The notes beneath the pieces were generated by a model. The model saw only the letters and a list, made by a program, of their open reading frames with translations. It was not told the DNA's origin and ran no database searches. The translations under genes and the position numbers were made by a program. This document shows, piece after piece, positions 12,135-22,386 of a DNA stretch of 64,000 nucleotides (its first letter is position 1; every line of letters starts with the position of its first letter). Origin of the DNA: Sarcocystis neurona (Eukaryota > Apicomplexa > Conoidasida > Eucoccidiorida > Sarcocystidae); the NCBI GenBank assembly GCA_000727475.1, contig KL647297.1, positions 3,047,627 to 3,111,626 of the forward strand, written 5' to 3'.

Positions 12135-14006
12135 ATGAGGCAGATTGCTATTCTCGAGTGGGGCCCCGTTTCCCTCTGCCAACGGAGACCGAAGGAGCGT
12201 TTACATTTGAAAAGTAGGTTCAAGCGCGGGGGTCCGTTTCTCCCTCTCTTCTCTTCCGATACCACTTACAATCACACCCACACTACGCCCTGCGTCTCTG
12301 CTGCCTCGATTGATGCTGATAAGGAAGCTACTTGTTCCGCAGAGCACGTGGCCCTTCCCGAGACTGCTGCTTCTGGCCAAGTCAACGTTTACAAGTGTAG
12401 CGTTCGGTACGCGTTGAGCGCGCACAGCAAACTAGATGGAGCCATAAGGAATCTGAGGCTCGCGTTTGGATATGGGTTTCCTGAGGCTGTGGGCTACGTC
12501 AATGTAAAAGCGAGGAAGCACCGTTGTTCCATGGAACATGTCCAGTTCCTCCAGACGATGGAATCTTGGGCCATCATGAAAAACGTCGATGCCGTTATCT
12601 GGATTGACTATGAGAGCCTGGCAAGCAAAATCAAAATGGTGGGCCTCGCAGACTCTCTTGAGATGCAACAGCAGCTTGTACGGGACGCTTTTGAAGGTGC
12701 TCGCAGGTGGAGGCGCCCTCTGCTACCAGAACAAGTCAAGCAACGTCGTTTGAGACAAGCCAAAATTACTGAGATGACTTCCTGGACGACACGTACGCGA
12801 ACGTCTGCCATTCAGAGGGTCCCCGGGACAAAGTTAGTGCAGCTGCAGAAGGCAGGCAAACTGGATATCTCTAACAATGCGTTTAACAAGTCTGGTGGCA
12901 GCAGTCGTGAGGCGGTCGGTCCTGCAGAGGAAGGATTCGGCATGCGAAGCACCAGAACTACACGAGCGGAAAGGTACGACTCGGGAGCATCACTCGACTT
13001 TGGAAAAGCCAGCGCAGTGCTAGGAACTCCTCACTGGGAGATGGAAAGCCTCAGCAAAGACTATTTTTTCACGGGGAAGAAAATTTCTGCCGGCAGGGAC
13101 GGAAACTTGCCTTTTCGGACGTCGTCTACGTCCTCTTCACTTCGACGCAAAGGAAGGTTTAACTCTTTGAGAAGCACGTCACGGTGTATATCCAGGCGCA
13201 GCACTGTGCTGGCCCGCCTACTGAGAGATGCCCAAAGGAGGCGCACTGCTTTGCAGAAGCTCCTGAGCGAAAGGAGAGTATCAGATTCAACAACTGACAT
13301 CAGCGTTTGCGACAACGGAGGAGCGGTATCGGTATGTACAGCTACAGCATCACCAAGAAGGAGCACAGCATTCACAAAAGCACCAGTGGCAGCAGAACTT
13401 ACGAAAACCGGGAAAGTCATAAGGAAGGTTTCTCATGCGCTTTCAAGCAACGCTTTGCCACTCTCATACAAAGACTATCAGCGGGCCATAGTTTTTCCAG
13501 CATGGAGACGCAAGGACTTGAAAGAAGTGGACGTAGGGCAGAGGAAAGCGATACACAGAGGAGATACCAGCAGCGTGTCAAAGCAAGAAGTGGAACAACT
13601 ACTGCGGAACACACATCAGCCAGAGCAAGCGTCTTCGCCTCGGTGGTCTGTGTCACCTTCCAGACGGGAGTCTCACATGGCAGGACCTAGGGAGCAGTGG
13701 GCTTGTACTGCTTCAGCAGACCAAAAGGTAACAACGTACCCTACTGGACCGCAAAGGCAAAAGACCACGCGAGAGTCAAGCTTGTGCTTCCGTGACGTGC
13801 AGTGGCGAATGAACGAGCTTCTCGGATGTGCCACAGAACAGGAACAAGAATCATGGGACTACGCAGATTACTTGGAGACAGCGCAACCAGAAGTCGTAGG
13901 TGGAGTCTCCGCAGATGCACACCACATGCTCGGTACTTTTGCTGGTGCATGGGTGGACTCAGGCTTGCACTCGCATAAAGTAACCTTCCGCGACTTGAGC
14001 TTTTAG
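12135..14006 (+). CDS. Orphan 623-residue basic protein
   Basis: This is the longest uninterrupted frame in the repeat-poor part, with no low-complexity tracts to explain its openness. An ordered-looking core lies at about residues 80-210 (GAIRNLRLAFGYGFPEAVGY, then MKNVDAVIWIDYESLASKIK). It is followed by a long Ser/Arg/Thr-rich region with basic clusters (RRRTALQKLLSERR) and a short acidic end. No signal peptide, membrane segment or known domain is visible. ATG at 12135 is the first in frame. However, a pyrimidine-rich tract ending in CAG near 12341 could be an acceptor, in which case the first 70 or so codons are intron or leader. The stop is TAG at 14004. It may be a lineage-restricted coccidian protein. 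Confidence 0.65.
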   Translation: MRQIAILEWGPVSLCQRRPKERLHLKSRFKRGGPFLPLFSSDTTYNHTHTTPCVSAASIDADKEATCSAEHVALPETAASGQVNVYKCSVRYALSAHSKLDGAIRNLRLAFGYGFPEAVGYVNVKARKHRCSMEHVQFLQTMESWAIMKNVDAVIWIDYESLASKIKMVGLADSLEMQQQLVRDAFEGARRWRRPLLPEQVKQRRLRQAKITEMTSWTTRTRTSAIQRVPGTKLVQLQKAGKLDISNNAFNKSGGSSREAVGPAEEGFGMRSTRTTRAERYDSGASLDFGKASAVLGTPHWEMESLSKDYFFTGKKISAGRDGNLPFRTSSTSSSLRRKGRFNSLRSTSRCISRRSTVLARLLRDAQRRRTALQKLLSERRVSDSTTDISVCDNGGAVSVCTATASPRRSTAFTKAPVAAELTKTGKVIRKVSHALSSNALPLSYKDYQRAIVFPAWRRKDLKEVDVGQRKAIHRGDTSSVSKQEVEQLLRNTHQPEQASSPRWSVSPSRRESHMAGPREQWACTASADQKVTTYPTGPQRQKTTRESSLCFRDVQWRMNELLGCATEQEQESWDYADYLETAQPEVVGGVSADAHHMLGTFAGAWVDSGLHSHKVTFRDLSF

Positions 14007-14728
14007 CGAGGAAATTGAGGACATGCATATCAAGCACGGCATGATAGCAAGTCTGATTGCATTTGCACGACATTCGTGTTGTACAACGGAGGGCTGTTGT
14101 ACAGCAGAGCGGCACCACAAGTAATGCACTGAAAAAGGTAGAATTGCATTTTGATGTTGCCTCAGTAGGAATCAGTGGAGTTACACACCGCTGTAACTGC
14201 TCTTTACGCTTGTTCGCCGTCGAGCTGCGCATCCACACTGAGTCAGCGCCAGAGACCTGCACATCCGCACTAAAACTGTTAGTGGCACGCTGTTGTTCTT
14301 TGGTCTCCTATTGAATTTCTTTCTCAGATCCCTCCTTACAATTGCATTTACCCGCGGACGTCGACACCAGGTTCGTTGAGCGCAGTGCGCTCTTCTTATA
14401 ACACAATTCTAGTTGGTGCGGACTAGCGCATCCGTACGTCGAGCCTGTGCTCTGACCATCTTCATTTTTGCCCCAAGCCTATGTGTGCGTACCCTAGTTT
14501 TGCTTTCGCTTCTGTCACTGAGATATTGTCTGTCTCGCTGCGGGCACTCTCATTCGTACACAGGTGAATGTGGGAAATATCCACGTGTCCTGCACTTTAA
14601 AGAAGGCGCCCGAACTTGCAAAAAGATGTGCACTTAATTTTTTCATTTTTTCGCACCGTGAGTGTGTCGCTGTTCGTTGGGATGAGAAAACTTTATGCAT
14701 ATGTCCACACAGTCCCGGATAGACGTAG

Positions 14729-15450
14729 ATGTATTTATATATATGTATGTATACATATATATATATATACATACGCATGTCGCGGCACACACGTTTACGT
14801 CGATTTTGCAAACAACCATGTATGCAACTGCGCTCTAAAAGTTCTGCTAGTGCTTTCACTCAAATGAATACACTGACACAAAAGCATATCATGAGTAGGT
14901 CGAGAGCATGCGCACATGTGTCTCAGTTGGGTTTTCACGTAGGTCCGGATCCTGCGGAAGCCCGACAGAGCAGTTGCGTCTGCGTGTCGACCATATACAT
15001 ATATATATATATATATATATAAACAGAGGGGCGCGTCCTTTTGCACTTCAATATATATATATATATATATACATATATGTATGCATATTAGATCCATACG
15101 CCAGATACGCACCCAGCGCCCTTGCAGACATATATATATGTCTCTCTATATATAGAGAGAGAGAAAGAGAGAGAGACACATACATATGTGTACATGCGAG
15201 TATACCCATGTATCTATAGGCATACATATGCATACATACACCATATACGCACACGGCGCCCTCACAGACACTTACATATATGAGTATACATACATACATG
15301 CGTACATGCATACGGACACATATGAGTAACTATACGTATCTGCATGTTCATATTTTGATTCATACTGGACACGTACTCGGAATGCCCTTACATATATATA
15401 TATATATATATGCATACATACATATATGCGTCTACATGGAGTTGACGGTG
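14729..15450. repeat. TA/GTATAC microsatellite cluster with a duplicated segment
   Basis: Long alternating TA runs (for example 14998-15021 and 15050-15071) are mixed with ATAC and ATGC steps. A GAGAGAGA tract (15158-15177) sits between two copies of a segment reading ATACGCACNCGGCGCCCT, at about 15105 and 15245. Confidence 0.85.
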
Positions 15451-16440
15451 AAACCAACTCCGTGTGGGTGTATCCGAGCATCAAGTCTTTGCACGCGCAC
15501 ATGCGTCTAAAGGCGAATGAGTGAAAGCTGTGTCCTCACACTCGTTCGTTGCACGGTCAGGTCCTTTGCAACATTTTATAGCGACATATACCATTTGATA
15601 TAGCAAGGCTTCTGTCCAGCCAAATGATATCTCGAAAAAATCCTTCATTTGTTCTTCTTGAGGAGCTCGGTACAGAGCGAACGCACGTTAGTCAGAAGCG
15701 CGGTCTGTGTGTGTAGGCAGGTTAGTCAAAGTGTGAACACCCTGGGCATGTTGGATTTCAAGGAGCACGTAACACAATGGTTCAGTCCTGTCCATTCACC
15801 CCTACTCGCCTTACGGAGGCGGAGACGCTGTTTCTGTCTGAGAACGTACGTATGTGTGGCTCGTTTTCACTTCCCCGCTATGTATGTACGTACGCGTATA
15901 TATGTTCCCACGAGAGTGTGTAAGTCAGCTCGCTTCCGCACGCGAGTGTTGGCCCCCCGAAGAAACAATCGCATGCACACACTGCAGATATATGTCTATA
16001 TATTCATATGTACATGCATGTACATATGTATCTTCTTATGACATGTATGCAGGCATACACGGTTCCAAGGGGTGAACCTTGCGCACGTGCAACCCGTATG
16101 CATATTACTGTACAAGGGCCTTCGTGATCGCGTGCATTTGTGTGCCTACCGGTGCCCGTGTATCGTTGAGTACGAGTTGCAGATGGCGGCAGTTTCTATG
16201 GAGTGTGTGAGCGGGAGGTCTTCCTCAGTTGTGCGGCCTGCTGGTGTGCAGGCCCTGGGCGATACGTTTACCCGGATTTATGGGGAAAGTTGTAGGTGAA
16301 AATTGCCGATGCGCCAGACTCCAGAGGCGTTTGTGAAGAGCAACGCGGAATCTAGTTTTCCGACTGCTCCTTGCTACAGTAATTTATTGAAGAGTAGCAC
16401 TCATTATGCATGGCAGTAACTTGAATTCAGGGAGCGCTCG

Positions 16441-16723
16441 TGCTCCGTGAGCGGACAACAAATTCTCAGTGAGAACCATCCTTTAGTGGGTGGTTTTCTC
16501 TTCGACGAAAGTAACGCGCATGCAGTTCTGTAGAGTGTTGAACAAGCGCATCTGCTTATCTATGGAAAACACGCGCGGAAATGGATAGGACGGTGAAATT
16601 TATGTGTATTCGGATGACAAAACCTTCCGACAGGAATCAGCGATAAAAGGGGGGCACGAGTGCTCCGTGAGCGGACAACAAATTTTCAGTGAGAGCCATC
16701 CTTTAGTGCGTGGTCTTCTCTTC
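16441..16723 (+). repeat. Imperfect 63-bp direct duplication
   Basis: Positions 16441-16503 and 16661-16723 match at 59 of 63 bases, starting TGCTCCGTGAGCGGACAACA in both. The copies are 220 bp apart with unrelated DNA between them. It is not a microsatellite and differs from the AT-rich repeats around it. Confidence 0.9.
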
Positions 16724-17933
16724 TTATTTGATCACTGCTTTTCAGCCGAAACCGCCGGTTTTCGAATGAAAGTAGAAGGCCCCCAACCATTTTTGAGGAG
16801 CTGCAAAGGTGATTCACCTACGTCATCGAGTCATCAAACAATATACGCACCAGAGCCGAGGGACGTCTGGCTAATGGATCGCGCACTCGTCAGTGTTTAC
16901 TCGCACACGCGTGGATCTTTATGTCCCTAGACACATGAATCATGACCACGTGCACGTAGATTTGTACACGTATGTTAAAATTTGCGCCACCATGGAACAA
17001 TGTTGATATTGCTAGCAACCACACTTAATTCCAAACAAAATCCTTTTAACGGGAAGCATTCGCTTAGTTCCTGCTTTTGAAAGCCGATGTGACGAATTTC
17101 CCGATGTGTCCCCTTCGTTGTACACATCACAAGGAGATCAGCGGGAATACCGGCTTGCACGGACTATCAACCTGAAGTAAGAGCCGCACACAGCCTCACC
17201 TATCCGGAGGAGTGCAAGGGCAGTCACGAATGGGCAAGCCCAGCTAGATGTCTACGTAGACTGCACACGTGAATACAGATGTACGTATACATAAGCTTAT
17301 ACACACTTTTCCTGTTCACCATGCTCAAAAGTATTGCCTCAGACATAAGCACTACGTCCAGGTAGAGTTGTGTGCATGTACTTGTCTGCACGCCTTCTCG
17401 CATATGCTATCTTGTCAAAGAGATGACTCACGGATAGGCAGGTGCACGGAAAGCGACTAGCGACACGTACGCAGTCCCTCCACTGTATTACCTCCCTCCG
17501 GCGAGCCGTCGGGGTCGCACTGTCCTTTAATCCGCATTCTTTTCTTGCGTATCCGAAGCAAAAAAGATGAAACAGGAAGAATCAGAAAAGAACTACCAAC
17601 GTTCCAGTTGATTTAGCGGGAACGGTCCGGATTGCTGGTCTTCGATCAACTTGACTCAGAAACCAAAGAGAATCTCAGGAACGCCGTTCTTCTCCAGAGC
17701 ACCTCGACACGTAGAGAACGAGGTCCGTACACGCACACTAGAACATCTGCCACTGTGTGCACAGAAATACGTCGTCGAAGGCGAATCTATTTTGTGTGCA
17801 CTTGTACACTGTAACGGACCTGCTCAAACAGCTATGCGAATCAATATGATGTTCTAACACGTTGTTCTGTAAGGTACTTTGGTACGCGTATCAGCTGAAA
17901 AACCCACGATGTGAAATAACATGAAAATTGACG

Positions 17934-17975
17934 TGTGTGTTTGTGTGTGTGCGTGTGTGTGTGTGTTTGTTTGTG
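17934..17975 (+). repeat. GT dinucleotide microsatellite
   Basis: A run of GT steps interrupted by TTTGT and GCGTGT. It produces His/Thr or Val/Cys open frames on both strands that are not genes. Confidence 0.9.
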
Positions 17976-19534
17976 CGTGCTTGCGTCCACGTGACGATCC
18001 AAAATGAACAAACTCAACGCGATGAAAACGCACTTGTACACAGTGATGCCTTTGACTATTTATTCTTTCATTTCGTCCTAGTTTGGCACTGCGGTTACGA
18101 CGGGTACAGGCGCGTGAGAACGAAACACGCCCATTCATCAGCAGGGACCATATTCTCCACAGTGCGAGGAGTGGCGCACTTCCAGGTACGTCAAGGCAAC
18201 AGTTTGAAACATGAGCTTACAGTTCTCTTCCTCGATATGTTTCAATATTTGCATACACATGTCGGTGTAGGTGCGTGTGTGTGATCTGCCAATGTAGGTC
18301 TGCCATAATACGCGTGTTTGTCGTTTCTCATAGCAAGTACATCTATAGAGGGCGGCACGTCCAGGTACTTTTTTGCAAACGGATACATGATACAAAGACA
18401 CGTACGGGACCCGCCTCAGGCACACGCCGTGGGAAACGCGGAGCACGACACCTAACTGACAAATCTCGCACCTCCTCAGGCCGGGGCACGTCCTTTGACA
18501 ACAGTGGACAGACGTAGATATACACACACAGATTCAAAGACGTTTTTGAACCGACAAACATGTACATGCCACGTATATGCAAGTGTCCGGACGCATCTGC
18601 TTGTGAGCAGCACGCAACCCAGTACACATCACCGCACTTAGATACGTATATACGTTCATGTATGTACAAGTAGATGTGCGTGTATCGACTTGCACACCAG
18701 TAGACATCCGCAGGTGTGCGCACGTTTTGGTCGGCCTCACGCCGTGTCGTATACACACGTACACGTACACACGTACACGCACACCCGCAGACAACTCCGT
18801 GGCAGAGACACGCTTGCAACTAAAGAACGGCAGCAGCACCAGAAGGCAGCAGTTGGCGAGGAGGTGCAGTAGCAGTGGCAGTAGAGCAGCGCGTCGTGCT
18901 GCAGGACGGAATGGAAGGTGTGCCTTCTGGAAAATTTTGGCTGCGCACAACCTGTTCATCTAGCCAGGGTAGGTGCTTACTGCTAAGGCTGATTCTCACG
19001 GCAGCTGCTGGTCTCCTGTGTGGCTGTTACTGCTCTTGCCTGTCAAAGAACAGTCGTACTTGTGGATTTCGTCGCTACATTGAAGCACCCACCGACATGC
19101 CTAGGCTTCTTCGCCAGCACCAAACCACTCTGGTCTTTCACACCTGTTGAATTTCGTGTGTTGTATCGTTTCATAGACCGCATGGGGTTAGATCGGAGTT
19201 ACTCAACTCTGCGACCAGCGGTATACAGCCATATCTCTATTTCTGTTTCGGGTTACCGCGACAGTGAATCGTCGCATAGAGACGGTGACGTAATTCAAAT
19301 CTTAGTGAATGGACTGCTTTGACTGATCGAGTGTACTGAAGGAGGTCCGTGATGGAGTTGCATGTGTCGCCAGAGACCATTGCACAGGGAGGTGTGCTTC
19401 GACTCCAACACGCAAGTGAGGGGGGTGATTCAGCAGGTATCGGTATTTGCGAGGCGTTCTTTCGTGCAGGTGGAAGTACGGGTACCCTGTATTTGCGTGA
19501 AATACTTATGCACCATATTTCGCTCTTTTGCAGG

Positions 19535-19613
19535 TCCAGGCGCGTACGAAATTTGTCAGGCAACGTCTCCGCAAGCGCCGCAGTACACCATCGGCCGCGC
19601 ACAGCGATTTTAG
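19535..19613 (+). CDS. Terminal exon of a SHIPPO (STPGR) repeat protein
   Basis: A TCGCTCTTTTGCAG acceptor precedes a frame reading PGAYEICQATSPQAP, then QYTIGRAQRF and a TAG stop. PGAY followed by about ten residues, then a sPxyTiGxR-like segment, is the signature of SHIPPO repeats found in sperm-tail and microtubule-associated proteins such as the ODF3/CIMAP family. In coccidia such proteins fit microgamete flagella or the subpellicular microtubules. The exon starts in phase 1. Earlier exons must lie to the left. A frame at 19020-19230 (FTPVEFRVLYRFIDRMGLD) looks coding but could not be joined. Two other frames are open across this same segment, so the call rests on the motif and the clean stop. 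Confidence 0.55.
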
Positions 19614-20580
19614 TGAGCACAGTCCGTGCAGCGAATTCACCTCTCCTGCATCCCAGACCTTCCAGCTACAGATTCAGAGGAACAGATTTACCGTCAACGT
19701 GTCGATTCAGATAGGCGCATGTATGTATGTACGTATATACATATATATTTTCTGCGCAGTGGTACGTAGGTCGACGGCAAAGACGTTCTCCCTCTTTCCA
19801 TGTACGCATGTATGCGTACAGTCCTCAGGAGGTTTTCGTAACGATACAAATGTTGTCTCATTGATTCCGTATGCACGTCACTAAACCGGCGGACCCTGTG
19901 ACTAGTCGTCATCCCGTGGGGTAATGTTTTACAAGGAAAAGATAAAGTCGGAACTTCTGTTGGAGAAGGGCTCGCCGACAGCAGTGCTGCAGGTGGTTTC
20001 GAAGATATGTTCGTGGAAAGCAGCTTTCACCGCGACTGTACGTTGTGTGCATGCAGAACGTCTGTCGTGCTTTCCTTAGCACATTCCATTTTCGCCTCGC
20101 TATTAAGGCCTCTTCGACAGCACATGCTGTCGAACACACGGAATCACATCACACAAACAGACAGTGTGTGACGGTTCCTGTCAAATGTGCCCCACTTGCG
20201 GGGAGAGGCACGTGCTCGTCTCTGCGGGTGAATGTGTGCGCATGTTACTACGTGTGTATGTTTGTGCCCATTAGTGCCTGTACGTACATATGTATATACG
20301 CGTGTATGCATGGCTGTGTGTATGTTTCCATTTTTATACGGTGTGTGTTGAGGCTTCTCTGTACTTGCACACTTGCATTTGCAGATATACACCTATATAA
20401 GTATGCATCAGTATAATGATTCACACCTGGTGTGTGCATACGTTGGGTACACCCACACGTCTGTTGCTGGGAGCACGTGTGGCAAGAGAAAGTGCCTACT
20501 GTGGCCAGGCTCTCGCTGTCCAGCGTGAGGGTGGTGGGCTGCACGAGCGGAGGTCACACCAAGCTGAGGAGTAAATGCAG

Positions 20581-20825
20581 GCTGGCGCCTACAACGTCAT
20601 CGGCCTTGCTGATGTCTTGGTTGCTATTTCAGTTGCGTTGTCCTCTCTCGCCGCCGTTGTTGCTCTGGCGTTGGTGTTTCGTCTTGGCAATGTACGTGTG
20701 TTTCGACGTGCTTAGTGGTGGGAACTCTACGTACGCAAACGGCTTCCGCCTTTGTTTCCCAGTACGTGCGGCGGCACTTTCTTGGCACGGTGTCGCTGTG
20801 CACCAGCCAGTGTCGGTGCTGCTAG
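20581..20825 (+). CDS. C-terminal membrane anchor of an unidentified protein (two exons)
   Basis: Exon 20581-20691 follows ATGCAG and encodes a 37-residue segment that is almost wholly hydrophobic (LVAISVALSSLAAVVALALV), ending FRLGN before a GTACGT donor. After a pyrimidine-rich TTTGTTTCCCAG, exon 20763-20825 continues in the same phase (YVRRHFLGTVSLCTSQCRCC) to a TAG stop. Together they give a transmembrane helix, a basic stop-transfer patch and a short Cys-rich tail, as in a type I membrane protein. The ectodomain would lie to the left. A stretch at 19.92-20.04 kb (KVGTSVGEGLADSSAAGGFE) may belong to it but does not match in phase. The role is unknown. Confidence 0.45.
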
Positions 20826-22386
20826 GGTGCTGGTCGTCTAGAGCTAATCGTGCCGCTATTTATTTGGTGCAGTGCAGCAGTGTTGGGAGCAAGACGTGTA
20901 CTGCTGCGACGTAGGAAGAGCTGCTGCTCCTCTGGACTGTACTTCGAGAGAAGCATATGAGGAGCTGCTACTGCTTTTTGTTGTACATGTTCCTCGCTGT
21001 GATGTTGCTGTGGCCGCGGGAAAGCGGTGTGCTCCTGCAGTGTAATAATAGTCAAATTTTTGGAAGTGAAATTTATCGAAGTACGTGTCGCTGCTGGCTC
21101 CCGTTGCGTTGCTTCATGGTGCAGTTTTTGTGCGGGGGTTCCTGCTGCTGCTTTCCGATGATGCGGCGATACCCGTGTTAACATCAAGCGGGCACCAGAA
21201 ATCCTTCGTATGCAGTAACACGGCGCCCCAGGATGAATTTTGTACGTATGCTTGGCGTGTGTGTCTTTTGACAGAGCTTGACGCAACTGCTTGTACTAGT
21301 TTACTACTACTGCGGTGTCCGCGGACGCCAGCGGACAGGAACCGTGCGGCATCGCTTGTAAAACTATGTAGCACCTCATCACCCAGCAAAGGCTAATCAC
21401 GCTGCTGACGCGGCAGGGGTCAACGGAAGCAGACGCAGTAAAACAGGCTGAGACAGAGAGCAGTGCGAAGACAGCCAGAATTCATTGAGCGGAAGTCAAC
21501 AGAGCTGCTCAACCAGGCTACTCAGAAAGTAGCCTGAACTGTCAACAGAGCAAGTAGTGCTGAGCGAGCGAGAGCTCCTGCAACAGGTGTGTTACTGTTT
21601 CTGACGTCGTACACGCTGTCAGTGCATCAGCAAACATTTACTATTCAGCGAAAAGCGGTGATGCAAAGACACACAACAAAGTCCACTACGTACAAACCCC
21701 TATTTCTGCAGTAAGTACTGCTACTGAAACAGCGAAGCCTACCCACGCGTCTGTAACAGAGCCTCCTGCTGCAGCGCGCGCAGCTCGTGCAGCGTGCATT
21801 AAACATTCCGCGTACACCAAACATGCTGAAGCAGCGACGCTTCGCCAGCAACAAGGATCCTCCCTTAAGAAACAGCTGCGGGTACCTCACGTCTTTCGAC
21901 GCAGTGAAGAAAAATTATGCCGCACGACGTGAAGCACGATTAAGCGATACAACGAAAACTGCTGAAGCCGGAGGCGCCGTCCACTTAATTGCTTTTGAAG
22001 TCACAGCTTTATAATCGACATGCTACCGCCGTGGCGTCACCTACAACAGTGAGCAGTGGACGCTGTTTCGCTGGCCCGAACGTGTGAAGCGCAGCAACTG
22101 CAGGAACACTGAGGACCGCTTGTAGTTACGTCTACCACAAACGGTCCTGCCTGACGGTCACTCTTTTCTCCCCGGCTGATGCTTTTGTAGGATCCTTTTT
22201 TAATCCTTTCCCAAATTCAGCCGGCTGTACACACCTGCCCGCGCAGTGTGCAGCTTCAGCCCGCACCTCCGTAGGTATACGGGCATACAGATACGCACAC
22301 GCGTGCAGACTACGCACTACACATATTTAGGCGTATCCGTGTATACACGTGCACTCCTATCAAGATAAAGTGTAGCAGGAGCTGCA

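Larger units (their letters stand above)
14007..18900. other. Gene-poor stretch with microsatellites
   Basis: The stretch holds TA and GTATAC-type microsatellites (14.73-15.45 kb), a GT repeat (17934-17975) and a 63-bp direct duplication (16441 and 16661). Open frames here are short and repeat-derived. Some may be introns of the gene that ends with the SHIPPO exon at 19.6 kb, but no upstream exon could be tied to it. Confidence 0.4.

Noticed and set aside
14616..15311. Several 70-105 residue frames rich in Tyr-Ile
   Set aside because: Tyr-Ile runs are the translation of TATATA microsatellite on either strand, not genes. The same holds at 28.9-29.2, 31.1-32.1, 53.1-53.6, 57.1-57.4 and 58.2-59.8 kb.
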